Notes: generated from the letters alone by a model not told the origin. DNA of 52,281 bases from DAOOOU01 sp964435635 (GCA_964435635.1 CAYSZU010000003.1:1-52281), one strand, 5' to 3'. Counted from the stretch's first letter, positions 17,350-26,485 are shown. Numbers and translations are program-made.

Positions 17350-18880
17350 TTACTAATACAGCGTGAACTACAAGGCGGCGATTATTTTCTAAGCAGGTTG
17401 AAAGGGAAACAATTTTATCTTCGGCAGTTACTTCTGTTTCAAAGTTAATTAAGCTTCGATTCTTTAACATCTGGGCAAAGTCTAAAAAATCATTATCATT
17501 TGAAAAGATAACTTTTAAGTAGTCACTAGTAACATTTATTCGGTATACGGAAAATACTTGCCAAGTATAGTCATCATATAAAGTATTAAAAGTAAAACTA
17601 GTAAACTCTTTATTTTCGTACCATTCTTTTTTTAAAACGTTATTTAGGGTCCCAAACATAACCCCACTATAATAGCGATTATGAGCGTAAAGAATAGTAT
17701 TCTTATCAAGATTTTCTGGATCATTTCGGTAATCCATAAAAACCCAGCCATTATAATCATCTTGGCGATTATAATTTCTATTTAAATAATAACTATTATC
17801 ATCTGCTTGGACAAGGGGATAGTTAATATTTGTTCCTTTAATTTCTAACCAACCAACAGTATCACTATTCACGCTTAATAAAGCTGACAAAGCACGACTA
17901 TTTTTTATATTTGTTTCCTCATCATCAACAGCTGACTTTAAGACACTAGTTACTTTATTGTTGATTGATTTAACATTATTACTTGAAATTCGATTGTTTA
18001 TCAAAATATAACCAATAACAGTAGAAACAATAACAAATAACAAAAGCGAGCAAACTTTAAGGGTCATTAGAATGACTTGTTTAGCAAAATTATTCTTAAC
18101 ATATTCAGGAGAATAGACTAGTTTTAAACGGATTTTATATTTGGCCGACCAACGCCGATTTAAGCGTCTTAATGTGTCTGCAGTTTCAGCCGAGTCAATA
18201 TTATCGTGAATAAAAATTTTAACGTTTTTAATCTTATTTTTCTCTAAAATATTAACTATTTTAGTTAAATCAGAAACGTTGCATTTTTCAAGATTAATTG
18301 TTTTTAAGTATTTACTAATTTTGCAAAAAGTTTCAAAATCAGTTAAATCAAATTCCGAAATTGGCAAATCAATTCGTACCGAAGTTTTATAATATAGCTT
18401 AGAATATTGTGACAAATTATTTTTTGACATAAAATCACTTGTGAAGAAGACTTCACAACGTGATTCTACTAGAATATTTGCTTTATCAAGGATTTCAATC
18501 ATAAAAGTTGGGATACTATAACAATTGAGGACTTTTATGTTTTTATTTTTAACTACTTTTTCGCATATTTCAAAGGTTAGATTATTATCATCTGTTATTT
18601 TGAATGTTTCTAGGGTTGGAATCTTAGCAATAATATCTAAGACATATACTGCCATCTCATTATCAGGAGAAATAACATTTTTAATTTTTTTATCAAAAGC
18701 TAATTCTTTCACAAAAAGGGCGACAAGTTTATGATTATCCTCAAGGTATTCTTTGCTGAAAACAAGCTCATCATTGCTGATGACATTAGTGTTTAAAAGT
18801 TTTTTTTCGATCTTCTCGTTTTCTTCCTTATAGGCGAACGATAAAGTATCTTTTTGAATGCCAATAGCAATTTTTCTCAT
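17342..18880 (-). CDS. Class B-type sortase with a large extra N-terminal domain
   Basis: The last 190 of 512 residues are a sortase of class B type: TVGWLEIKGTNINYPLVQ, catalytic His400 in LYAHN, Cys496 in LSTC and Arg502 in RRLVVHA. Sortases cut a C-terminal sorting signal and join the protein to the cell wall. Unusually, the transmembrane helix is at about 268-296 rather than at the N-terminus. It is preceded by about 265 residues with repeats of Leu/Ile strand-helix blocks (TFKITDDNNLTFEICEKVVK, YLKTINLEKCNVSDLTKIVN) that resemble leucine-rich repeats and should lie in the cytoplasm. The gene is divergent from a surface protein that carries a matching sorting signal. Confidence 0.9.
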   Translation of the reverse strand: MRKIAIGIQKDTLSFAYKEENEKIEKKLLNTNVISNDELVFSKEYLEDNHKLVALFVKELAFDKKIKNVISPDNEMAVYVLDIIAKIPTLETFKITDDNNLTFEICEKVVKNKNIKVLNCYSIPTFMIEILDKANILVESRCEVFFTSDFMSKNNLSQYSKLYYKTSVRIDLPISEFDLTDFETFCKISKYLKTINLEKCNVSDLTKIVNILEKNKIKNVKIFIHDNIDSAETADTLRRLNRRWSAKYKIRLKLVYSPEYVKNNFAKQVILMTLKVCSLLLFVIVSTVIGYILINNRISSNNVKSINNKVTSVLKSAVDDEETNIKNSRALSALLSVNSDTVGWLEIKGTNINYPLVQADDNSYYLNRNYNRQDDYNGWVFMDYRNDPENLDKNTILYAHNRYYSGVMFGTLNNVLKKEWYENKEFTSFTFNTLYDDYTWQVFSVYRINVTSDYLKVIFSNDNDFLDFAQMLKNRSLINFETEVTAEDKIVSLSTCLENNRRLVVHAVLVKK

Positions 18881-18965
18881 CTTACTTCACCACTTATTAT
18901 TCTATACATAATAATATCATAGTTTACACTATTTTTGAAAAAAAATAACACGCTAAAAGTAATCG

Positions 18966-18974
18966 TGATATAAT
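18966..18974 (+). promoter_or_regulatory. Extended -10 promoter for the surface protein
   Basis: TGATATAAT at 18966-18974, a perfect extended -10, 45 bp before the start. No good -35 is visible. Confidence 0.55.
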
Positions 18975-19019
18975 AAGGCTATAGTAGAAGAAAAAAGACT
19001 ATAGAAAAGAGGGAAAATT

Positions 19020-19637
19020 GTGGGAAAGATGGCTAAGTTATTTGCTCTTGGCGCAATGAGTATGATGTTACCTTTAGCGGTTAGTGCCGAAGCGGTATTT
19101 ACTTTTGATTGTGCAGCTGAATCATTAGCTAAAGGAGCAACAACAACTTGTACAATAGCAGGAGAGAGTGTACCACCGGAAGCAGTATCGAAAGTAGCTA
19201 TTCAAGTTATGAAAGATACGTTAGATGGTTTAACAATTAAATCATTTGCTCCAAACGCAACAGTTTGGCAAGCAACGAAAAATGATGCGATTAATTTCAG
19301 TTATGAAGTTACACCAGTTTCAACAACATCTGATGTAACCGGAGCTTTTCAAGTTGGAGCAATAACTGTTCAACTTACTGATGATGCCGAAGAGTGTGGT
19401 AAGATCTGTGTTAATGTTACATATTGGGATGGCGATGATGAAGAATTTGAAGCCCTAAGCGGGGTTGATACTTCACCAAAAGATGCTGAGGCTAATTGTG
19501 AAGAAGTTGATGTTGTGGGAACACCTTCACCAGGAACTGGAGCATTTGCTAACTACGTTGTATTAATTGGTTCAGCAGGTGTTGCGTTAACAGCAATTGC
19601 ACTATCGAAAAAGAAAATGAAATTCTATCGTGTTTAA
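19020..19637 (+). CDS. Secreted cell-wall-anchored protein with SPGTG sorting signal
   Basis: The 205-residue protein has a signal peptide (hydrophobic to about residue 20, then AVSAEA) and an extracellular domain of about 140 residues. That domain has Cys at 31, 44, 126, 130 and 160, likely disulfides. The C-terminal sorting signal is SPGTG at 170-174, a hydrophobic stretch and the basic tail SKKKMKFYRV. SPxTG resembles the NPxTG-type motifs of class B sortases, and a class B-type sortase gene lies divergently next door. GTG 19020 is chosen because GAGGG lies 6 bp upstream; ATG 19029 has no well-spaced site. A cohesin- or adhesin-like role is possible but not shown. Confidence 0.82.
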   Translation: MGKMAKLFALGAMSMMLPLAVSAEAVFTFDCAAESLAKGATTTCTIAGESVPPEAVSKVAIQVMKDTLDGLTIKSFAPNATVWQATKNDAINFSYEVTPVSTTSDVTGAFQVGAITVQLTDDAEECGKICVNVTYWDGDDEEFEALSGVDTSPKDAEANCEEVDVVGTPSPGTGAFANYVVLIGSAGVALTAIALSKKKMKFYRV

Positions 19638-19660
19638 AAGAACGGCAACGTTCTTTTTTC
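19637..19660 (+). terminator. Intrinsic terminator with GCAA tetraloop
   Basis: AAAGAACG (19637-19644) and CGTTCTTT (19649-19656) close a GCAA loop of GNRA type, followed by a T-run. Confidence 0.85.
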
Positions 19661-19676
19661 TTTGTTAAAAGAAAAT

Positions 19677-19704
19677 TTGACAAAATATAATAATATGCTA
19701 TAAT
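19677..19704 (+). promoter_or_regulatory. Strong sigma-A type promoter
   Basis: TTGACA (19677-19682), a 16-bp spacer and TGCTATAAT (-10 at 19699-19704). Both boxes are consensus and the -10 is extended, making it one of the best promoters in the window. Confidence 0.8.
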
Positions 19705-19729
19705 AAGCCCTTATAAAAGAGGGGTTTTT

Positions 19730-20794
19730 ATGGACATTATTAATGATTATTTACATGCTAATCAAAGTCTTTTTATTGATAACGCTAGTGATTTAATGAA
19801 TAAATTAAATTTCAAGGGTGATTTTTTAGCTGCTTTAAAACTTATCTTAGCTCATAATGAAAAACTATTTACAGATCTTAAGAGTCAAAATCAAGACTTA
19901 AGTCAAAAAGAAAGACAATATTTAGCTAACCTAAATAATCAAATTCCTTCATTAAAAGTAATTAATGAAGAATCTGTTTGTCTTGAAATAGTTCTGGAAA
20001 CACAACCGAAAGTTAATATTACCAAGTATTTACAAGCCGTTTTAGCTAGCCAAAGCAGCGAAGACATCGATACTATTTTACCTGATAAAACAGCAAAAAA
20101 CTATGCCGTTATTTTAAAAACCTTATTGATGAAATTAAAAGCAGAAATAAATGTCATTAGAAAATTAATTAATGACGGGGAAGAATTTAGTGCTAAAGAA
20201 TTAGAAGACATTAATACTCAATATCGAATTCTAGTTGACTGTTTTAATCGGCTTGTTATTAACAATCAAAGTGAAATAATTGAATGCGAAGAAATTGAAG
20301 AGGAGAGCCTAGAGAAGAACAAACTATGGTTTCTAACAACCGAATTCGAGTGTGAACGGGGCTGTTGTTTTATTTCTGATCTGAAAAAAAGGATTCCTGA
20401 AGAATATTATCAGACCTTTAGCAATATGATTAAAAAATTAAGAAAAGGTTATAACCGTAACGATTTCGACATTAGTAATTTTGAAAACGACGCTACTTTG
20501 AAGCAGATTCTTGAAGTTAAGAACACGAACGGGTCTCGTTTATTCTTTTATAATTTAGGTAATCAAAATATTATTATTCTTGGCGGTTATATTAAAAGAC
20601 AACAAAAAGAAAAACGTTTAAAACAGCTATTAAATGCCCGTTATGATATATTTATTAATCAGAAACAAGAAATTATCAACAGTTTGGAAGATCCGGACTA
20701 TATAATTCGCCAAATGGCTTTTGAAGCCGAAATAAGTAATTATTTACCGCTGGCTGAAGTAAATGATAAAGGGGTTAAACATGAGAACAGATAA
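19730..20794 (+). CDS. Hypothetical protein with a possible RelE/HigB-like C-terminal region
   Basis: The 354-residue protein is soluble. The first 190 residues are helical and unremarkable. From about 195 to 315 the pattern changes: LWFLTTEFECERGCCFISDL, a basic helix KKLRKGYNR, and then GSRLFFYNLGNQNIIILGGY followed by IKRQQKEKRLKQLLNARY. A strand-strand-helix with basic residues of this kind resembles RelE/HigB/Gp49-type RNase toxins, but no adjacent small antitoxin is obvious. The downstream gene overlaps by 14 bp. It has a very strong promoter. The function is unknown. Confidence 0.65.
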   Translation: MDIINDYLHANQSLFIDNASDLMNKLNFKGDFLAALKLILAHNEKLFTDLKSQNQDLSQKERQYLANLNNQIPSLKVINEESVCLEIVLETQPKVNITKYLQAVLASQSSEDIDTILPDKTAKNYAVILKTLLMKLKAEINVIRKLINDGEEFSAKELEDINTQYRILVDCFNRLVINNQSEIIECEEIEEESLEKNKLWFLTTEFECERGCCFISDLKKRIPEEYYQTFSNMIKKLRKGYNRNDFDISNFENDATLKQILEVKNTNGSRLFFYNLGNQNIIILGGYIKRQQKEKRLKQLLNARYDIFINQKQEIINSLEDPDYIIRQMAFEAEISNYLPLAEVNDKGVKHENR

Positions 20795-22730
20795 AATAGT
20801 TAAAAAAATAAATGTAATCATAGCACAGCTTCAACAAGCAAACGATGATATTGTTTATTCAGCTTCGGCTGAAGCTGAATACTTTCAAAATATTATTAAA
20901 GATTATAACATGAATAGTTATAGAACTCTTTTTCAAATCAGTAATAGTGAATTCCTGATTGCTTGTATTAAGATGTATAATCGTGAAGAAAGCTATGTTG
21001 AGATAGCTAAAGATGTCGAAGGCGTTGCTAAAACAGTTGATGCTTGGACAATTGATGATAGCGGAACAGTATTAGCTTATATGTCATATATTAAAAGTAG
21101 GGGTGAAAAAGAAACTTTTGGTCTTTCAATTATTCAAAAAAATCTTAATAATCAGGAGAGTAACCAAGGCGAATTAATAACTGAGTTATTAAAAGACCCT
21201 GAATTTGACAGGATAATTAATAAATATGATACTGGTGAGAGTATTGAAGCTTTATACGCTTTAATAGTAGCCAAGTATTATGCCCTAACAACTGATGATA
21301 TCCTTAATGAGCAAGTTAGTTCTAGTCGGACCAGAAAAATTCTTGAAGCTCAGATTAACTGTGAATTAAATGGGGTTGATGACTTAGTTAATTCGAAAGT
21401 ATTATATGATTTTAAAATTAAAAATATTGCGATAAAAACGCTTATTCGAGAAATAAAAAGTCATATTAACTATTTATATGTTATCTGTAATAAAACGAAT
21501 AAAGAAACCCAAAAGAAAATAAAAAGGTATCAAGAAATTATTAAAATAATTAACAAGGACGGTTTGGCAAACATTGTTTCAATTATGCCCGAAATAATGA
21601 TTGATATTGATGAGGAGATTGCACTCGAACTTTATTTAATTATTGAAGCAAATATGCGTCATCAATATCAAGAAATGAAGCACCAGAACATTGAACTTCA
21701 AGCTCGAGCTACGACATGCCATTTAAAGAAATATTTATTAGATTTAGGTGTCAATTATCAAGATATAAGTCCTAAGGCAGAGGAAGTCCTTTATTTAAGT
21801 AAGAATTTTGATTATGTCAAAGAAACAATTAAATATTTAATTTCATTAGGTATTGATGCTTCATCGTTATTTAATTCTGACTTAGTATATATCCTTGATG
21901 ATTTTGATTTAGAAAATGCCAAGCGCCTTGATGATTTAAAAACAAACCATATTATTTCTAATCAGTTTATCAAGGACAATATTGGAATTCTTTTAACTAA
22001 GGTAAGTCCATCATCACCATATAAACCAATGTTCTTAAAAATAATGACTAATATTAATTTTTTACAAAACAGAAAACTTAATTTAGCTGCTGTTGAATGG
22101 AATCGAGACATCTTACTTTTTCAAATTGAAGAATTAGAATATCGTCATTCGCTTATTGCTAGTTATAAACTAAGTTCAGAAGCATATCTCTATATGTTAA
22201 GTAATCTTGATAAAATTTGGTTATTAGATATGATGCTTGAAAACCAAATTGATTTGAATCTATGTAGTCAAATTGGCGCGAATTATCACAGTTTAGCAAC
22301 TATTAAAAAGATTTTACTTGCCCAATCTATTGGTGAAAATTATTTAACATCACGAAACGTTTTATGTAAGACGATTACAAATTATAATAATTTTTATATA
22401 AATGATGATGAACTAGATGATAGTTTGGAAAATGATGTACCTGATTATCTTATGGCTTATCAAAACGATTTAGAATTAAACGGAATTCAAATAGCGCAAT
22501 TAGTAGAGAGCCTAGACGAACAGTATTTACAAGATAATATCTATATAATTGGTGATTTATATTTATCGAAAAACAAACTAATGCGAAAGCTACAAAGTCA
22601 AATGACGATAAGTGAACTAATTAATGCGATATTTTATAATACTATTGCAGTTAATAATCAAATTGAGATGGTAATTACAATTGTTATTAATATAATTACC
22701 TCAAATAAACCGTTAAAATTAGAAAAATAA
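20781..22730 (+). CDS. Hypothetical protein, 649 aa
   Basis: A large soluble, strongly helical protein of unknown family, rich in Ile, Leu, Asn, Asp and Glu. It includes a basic segment (KKIKRYQEIIKIINKDG) and an acidic stretch near 565 (DDELDDSLENDVPD). ATG 20763 is in frame, but AAGGGG at 20769-20774 is 6 bp before ATG 20781, so the shorter start is taken. It overlaps the previous gene by 14 bp, indicating translational coupling and a shared role. A terminator follows directly. Confidence 0.7.
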   Translation: MRTDKIVKKINVIIAQLQQANDDIVYSASAEAEYFQNIIKDYNMNSYRTLFQISNSEFLIACIKMYNREESYVEIAKDVEGVAKTVDAWTIDDSGTVLAYMSYIKSRGEKETFGLSIIQKNLNNQESNQGELITELLKDPEFDRIINKYDTGESIEALYALIVAKYYALTTDDILNEQVSSSRTRKILEAQINCELNGVDDLVNSKVLYDFKIKNIAIKTLIREIKSHINYLYVICNKTNKETQKKIKRYQEIIKIINKDGLANIVSIMPEIMIDIDEEIALELYLIIEANMRHQYQEMKHQNIELQARATTCHLKKYLLDLGVNYQDISPKAEEVLYLSKNFDYVKETIKYLISLGIDASSLFNSDLVYILDDFDLENAKRLDDLKTNHIISNQFIKDNIGILLTKVSPSSPYKPMFLKIMTNINFLQNRKLNLAAVEWNRDILLFQIEELEYRHSLIASYKLSSEAYLYMLSNLDKIWLLDMMLENQIDLNLCSQIGANYHSLATIKKILLAQSIGENYLTSRNVLCKTITNYNNFYINDDELDDSLENDVPDYLMAYQNDLELNGIQIAQLVESLDEQYLQDNIYIIGDLYLSKNKLMRKLQSQMTISELINAIFYNTIAVNNQIEMVITIVINIITSNKPLKLEK

Positions 22731-22749
22731 CCATTTTGGTTATTTTTTT
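22723..22749 (+). terminator. Intrinsic terminator
   Basis: AATAACC (22726-22732) pairs with GGTTATT (22738-22744), flanked by an A-run and a T-run. It begins within the stop codon region of the 649-aa gene. Confidence 0.8.
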
Positions 22750-22814
22750 ATTTATAAATATTATTTAAAAAAATAACAATATATGATAAAATGATAATTG
22801 AAGGATTTGATCAT

Positions 22815-23357
22815 ATGATAAAAGGAAGTAAAAAGAATAATCAAACTATTAAAAACTATTTATTAGCATTTATTATTTTTATTACGGTTATTATCGGTAG
22901 TTTGTATATCTTTGAATGGTATAAAGTTTATCAAGAAGAAAAGTTAGCAACTAGTTACTTAGTTAAAAGTGATACGATTGTTAATATTATAAATAGTTAT
23001 GATGAAATAGCAGCAGTTTTCTCTGAAACCACTGATGATTATTTTATTTATATTAGTTATACTAATGAAGAAGATATTTATAATATGGAAAAAGATTTAA
23101 GTAAAGTAATTAATGATTATCAAATCCAAGATGATTTCTATTATATAGATATTACAGAATTAAAAAAAGAACCAGATTATCTTGTTAAGTTAAATAAGGC
23201 GCTTGGCTTAGAAGAATACAAAATTACAAAAGTACCAACCATAATTTATGTAACTGCTAAAATGAATCAAGATAATATTTTGCTTAGAGCAGATGATAAT
23301 ATTATGCAAGCAGCAGATTTTGTTCAATTATTAGATATTAAAGGAATTCATCAGTAA
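22815..23357 (+). CDS. Membrane-anchored thioredoxin-like protein without CxxC
   Basis: The 180-residue protein has a basic start, one transmembrane helix at about 15-38, and an extracellular domain. The domain has the thioredoxin-type order: FIYISYTNEED where the CxxC loop would be, a helix, FYYIDITEL, and KVPTIIYV with the conserved cis-Pro. The redox cysteines are absent, so it is unlikely to be a disulfide reductase. ATG 22791 lies in the promoter region (TGATAAAAT ends at 22792), whereas AAGGA at 22801-22805 serves ATG 22815. Its stop overlaps the trmL start by one base. Confidence 0.68.
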   Translation: MIKGSKKNNQTIKNYLLAFIIFITVIIGSLYIFEWYKVYQEEKLATSYLVKSDTIVNIINSYDEIAAVFSETTDDYFIYISYTNEEDIYNMEKDLSKVINDYQIQDDFYYIDITELKKEPDYLVKLNKALGLEEYKITKVPTIIYVTAKMNQDNILLRADDNIMQAADFVQLLDIKGIHQ

Positions 23358-23863
23358 TGTTAAATGTCGTTTTATACGAGCCGGAGATTCCTGGAAATAC
23401 CGGGAATATCATGCGCACCTGTGTTGCTACTGGAACTAGATTACACCTAATAAAACCATTAGGTTTTTCTTTAGCTGAAAAAGACATTAAAAGAAGTGGC
23501 GTAAATTATATTGATCAATGTGAGTATTTTGTTTATGAGAATCTAACTGATTTTTTTAACCAAAACAATGGTTTATTTTATTTTCTTACTAGATATGGAC
23601 ATAAACCGCATAGTGCGCCTAAATATGATGATTCACAGGCAAATATTTATTTTATTTTTGGCAAAGAGAGTACTGGAATTCCGAAACAAGTTCTTAAACC
23701 TCATATTAATAATTGCTTAAGAATACCGATGACGGATAAAGTTAGAGCATTAAACTTATCTAATTCCGTTGCCATCGTTATTTATGAGGCTTTAAGGCAA
23801 CAAGGCTATAATGATTTATTATTATCTGAGCCCCATAAAAGCTCAACCTTTATTGAAGATTAA
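23357..23863 (+). CDS. trmL: tRNA (cytidine/uridine-34 2'-O)-methyltransferase TrmL
   Basis: This 168-residue SPOUT methyltransferase modifies the wobble base of tRNA-Leu using SAM. Motifs seen are EPEIPGNTGNIMRTC at the N-terminus, FGKESTGIP near 103, and IPMTDKVRALNLSNSVAIV with the knotted C-terminal SAM site. The length is normal for TrmL (CspR/YibK). The start codon shares its A with the stop of the upstream membrane gene, so the two are translationally coupled. A bidirectional terminator follows. Confidence 0.93.
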   Translation: MLNVVLYEPEIPGNTGNIMRTCVATGTRLHLIKPLGFSLAEKDIKRSGVNYIDQCEYFVYENLTDFFNQNNGLFYFLTRYGHKPHSAPKYDDSQANIYFIFGKESTGIPKQVLKPHINNCLRIPMTDKVRALNLSNSVAIVIYEALRQQGYNDLLLSEPHKSSTFIED

Positions 23864-23884
23864 AAAAGCCTTAATAAGGCTTTT
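23864..23884. terminator. Bidirectional intrinsic terminator
   Basis: AAAAGCCTT (23864-23872) and AAGGCTTTT (23876-23884) around AAT, between converging trmL and the serine hydrolase. Confidence 0.85.
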
Positions 23885-24929
23885 AATTTACTTCTAAATA
23901 GGTATAATATTCTTGCATTATTTCATCCATAAAACCAATTAATTTTAATACTTCGTTATACGCTCCCCAGTTCCCGTTCTTACTAGCCATTGCAATAGCC
24001 ACATAAGGAGTATGATCAAAGACAATCCCATTTTCTATAACACTCGTGTAAGCAAAACCCGTTTTACTAGCACTTGCTAAATCTGGTCTTACTTCCTTAA
24101 AATAATTATATTTATTATTTTCTAAAATATTAAACAGCTCAATTCCAACTTCATTCTCAAAGCTGAATTGATAAATATCTTGCCAAACTAAAGCTGCACT
24201 ACGAGCATTAGTATAACCCCAAGGGTTAGCGGCCGTTAAATAGAGTTTCTCGGCCTTTAATGATTTTAATAAGTCATTATAACCAGTCGCCCCAAATGTT
24301 TTATGTAACATTATATGAGCAATATTATCGCTGTAATTTAGTGAGATATAAAGTAAATCAGCAACTTTGTATTTTGTACCAAAAGGACTTTTCTTAACTA
24401 TTCCAGTTCCTGAATTAAAATGCTGGGCCGTATAAGTAATTTCCATATTAGGATCAATCGAACCATTAGCAATCTGGCGATATATATACAAGGCATAAGG
24501 GGCTTTAATTGAACTAGCGGTTTCAAAACTTTTATCAACATTATAACCAACTGTCATACCGTCAGTTAAATTAACAATATAAAAACTTGATCCCGCGCCA
24601 AAACCACTTGTATTAATATTAATTTTCTTTAATAACTCAGCACTTATCTCAAATTCCGAATCTGTTACCGTAACTTTCCCTGGTTCATAGATTTTATTAC
24701 TGAAATCAACGCCTAATTCAATAAAATCAGAACCATCACTTTCAGTATCAGGATTAACAACGCTTTTTTTGCCTTCATCAGTTATTTGTTTATCAGCAAA
24801 ATATGATTTACTTTGATTAGCAAACTTTAAATAACTCTCATATTGGCTTGCGAAAGCAGATTTAGCAAACAAAAGGGCTAAACAAAAAACAAAAAGATTA
24901 CAAAATAAGATTAATAATGTTTTTTTCAT
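23883..24929 (-). CDS. Secreted serine hydrolase, class A beta-lactamase-like fold
   Basis: The 348-residue protein has a signal peptide (KK, hydrophobic stretch, AFA) and a linker of about 70 residues. The penicillin-recognising triad follows in order: SxxK at Ser139-Lys142 (SSIK), SDN at 200-202 and KTG at 289-291. The Glu of class A beta-lactamases (ExxLN) is not seen at the expected place, where NPWGYTNARSA stands instead. A cell-wall peptidase or a non-lactamase member is therefore more likely than true penicillin resistance. It is transcribed alone on the minus strand; the ribosome site is weak. Confidence 0.82.
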   Translation of the reverse strand: MKKTLLILFCNLFVFCLALLFAKSAFASQYESYLKFANQSKSYFADKQITDEGKKSVVNPDTESDGSDFIELGVDFSNKIYEPGKVTVTDSEFEISAELLKKININTSGFGAGSSFYIVNLTDGMTVGYNVDKSFETASSIKAPYALYIYRQIANGSIDPNMEITYTAQHFNSGTGIVKKSPFGTKYKVADLLYISLNYSDNIAHIMLHKTFGATGYNDLLKSLKAEKLYLTAANPWGYTNARSAALVWQDIYQFSFENEVGIELFNILENNKYNYFKEVRPDLASASKTGFAYTSVIENGIVFDHTPYVAIAMASKNGNWGAYNEVLKLIGFMDEIMQEYYTYLEVN

Positions 24930-25005
24930 AGTTATCTCATCAACTCTATCTTTACTAATTTAATAATACATCAAAAAAAGCTTTATCACAACCATAATTT
25001 AGATG

Positions 25006-25033
25006 TTGCAAATGATTAAATATGTGGTATAAT
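25006..25033 (+). promoter_or_regulatory. Promoter of the rimP-nusA operon
   Basis: TTGCAA (25006-25011), a 16-bp spacer and TATAAT (25028-25033). The leader that follows contains GTGGG (25051-25055) able to pair with CCCGC (25063-25067), a short hairpin often seen ahead of rimP in Bacilli. Confidence 0.7.
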
Positions 25034-25094
25034 CTAAAGTGCAGATTTAAGTGGGCCTAATACCCGCTTTTGTTATTATTTGAAGAGGTGAACT

Positions 25095-25361
25095 ATGGAA
25101 GAAAAACTAAAAATAATCAAAAATGATATTGCGCTCGCTTTGCAAAGTTATAACATTATTATTACGGCAATTGATTATATCAAAGAAGGTAAGTACTATT
25201 TTTTAAGAATTGAACTTGATAAAGTAAATGGTCTTGACTTAGATGCGATTGTTGAAGCAACAAATGTTATTAATCCAATCGTTGATAAATTAGATATTTT
25301 TGATGAAGCGTATATACTTGATGTAATTAGTAAAGAAAAAGGAGTTATAGAAAATGGATAA
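25095..25361 (+). CDS. rimP: Short RimP, ribosome maturation factor (N-terminal domain only)
   Basis: RimP helps 30S subunit maturation. The 88 residues match only its N-terminal alpha/beta domain: YYFLRIELDKVNGLDLDAIV, then the EAYILDVISKEKG end that corresponds to the YxLEVSSPG motif. Normal RimP is about 150 residues with a C-terminal SH3-like barrel, which is missing here. The ribosome site GAAGAGGTG is good and the stop overlaps the nusA start by 8 bp. The short form therefore looks genuine in this lineage rather than a sequencing artefact. Position at the head of the nusA operon supports the assignment. Confidence 0.8.
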   Translation: MEEKLKIIKNDIALALQSYNIIITAIDYIKEGKYYFLRIELDKVNGLDLDAIVEATNVINPIVDKLDIFDEAYILDVISKEKGVIENG

Positions 25362-26484
25362 TGTTGAATTTATTAAAGCGCTAAATAATATTGCGCTAGA
25401 AAAGAAAATTGCTAAAGATGTAATTTTTGAGGCGATGGAACTTGCTTTAGCTACAGCCTACAAAAAGAATTTTGATTCTAAAACAAACGTGAAAGTAAAT
25501 ATTGATCGCGAAGCAGGGGATATCAAGGTATATTCTTATTTAGTTGTGGTTGATGAAATTAAAGAAGCAACTATTGAAGTAGATGAAGAGGGGAATGAAA
25601 TTGAGATAGCCCCAGAAATAAATCGTGATGCGCAAATTTTATTAAAAGATGCGCAAGCAATTGTTCCTGATATTAAAGTTGGTGAAACAATTGAAAAAGA
25701 AGTAACCCCAAAGGATTTTGGTCGGGTTGCTGCTGGAACTGCTAAACAAGTTATTACTCAAAAAATAAGAGAAGCAGAAAAAAATAGTATTATAGATGAA
25801 TTTTCTGATAAACAAGATGAAATGTTAATGGGAATGCTAGCGATGGAAGATGCTCGTAACTATTATGTTGATTTAGGCCGAACAAGAGGTATTTTACCAA
25901 AAGCCGAGATGATTCCAGGTGAAGAAGTTAAAATGGGAAGTAGTATAAAAGTATATGTTACTAAAGTTGAAGCTAATCCTAAAGGACCGTTAATCTTGTT
26001 ATCAAGAAAGCATTATGGTTTTGTTAAAAGATTATTTGAAAGTCAAATTCCTGAACTAGCTGATGGAACAATCGTTTTATATTCAGTTGCCCGTGAACCT
26101 GGTTTAAGAAGTAAAGTTGCAGTTTATTCAACAAACGAAAAGATTGATCCAATTGGTGCTTGTATCGGCGAAAAAGGAAGCCGAATCGGGTCAATATTAA
26201 AAGAATTAAATGGCGAAAGAGTTGATTTGATAAAATATAGTCCAGATGCAACGGAATTTATTAAGAATTCTCTAAGCCCAGCTAAAGGAGTAATTGTTAA
26301 CATTTTAGATGAAGTTAAACAAGAATGCTTAGCAATTGTTGATGATGATAATCTATCATTAGCAATTGGTAAAAAAGGGACTAATGTTAAATTAGCTAGT
26401 AAACTAACTAAATATAAGATTGAAATAAAAACAATTAATCAGATTACTAATGAAGGAAATAGCGAAGCAGAAGCGGAGGAGTAA
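25354..26484 (+). CDS. nusA: Transcription termination/antitermination factor NusA
   Basis: The 376-residue protein has the N-terminal RNA-polymerase-binding domain (AMELALATAYKK), an S1 domain (DLGRTRGILPKAEMIPGE) and two KH domains (CIGEKGSRIGSILKELNGE; LAIGKKGTNVKLASKL). No acidic repeats follow, as usual in Gram-positives. It binds RNA polymerase and nascent RNA and affects pausing and termination. It overlaps rimP by 8 bp and is followed after 1 bp by rnpM, in the conserved operon order. Confidence 0.96.
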   Translation: MDNVEFIKALNNIALEKKIAKDVIFEAMELALATAYKKNFDSKTNVKVNIDREAGDIKVYSYLVVVDEIKEATIEVDEEGNEIEIAPEINRDAQILLKDAQAIVPDIKVGETIEKEVTPKDFGRVAAGTAKQVITQKIREAEKNSIIDEFSDKQDEMLMGMLAMEDARNYYVDLGRTRGILPKAEMIPGEEVKMGSSIKVYVTKVEANPKGPLILLSRKHYGFVKRLFESQIPELADGTIVLYSVAREPGLRSKVAVYSTNEKIDPIGACIGEKGSRIGSILKELNGERVDLIKYSPDATEFIKNSLSPAKGVIVNILDEVKQECLAIVDDDNLSLAIGKKGTNVKLASKLTKYKIEIKTINQITNEGNSEAEAEE

Positions 26485-26485
26485 A

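Noticed and set aside
23883..24929. True class A beta-lactamase (antibiotic resistance)
   Set aside because: SxxK, SDN and KTG are present, but the class A Glu motif is not seen and a long N-terminal linker is present, so a wall-acting or other serine hydrolase is more likely.
25051..25067. Riboswitch ahead of rimP
   Set aside because: Only a 5-bp stem is visible; too small to support more than a leader hairpin.
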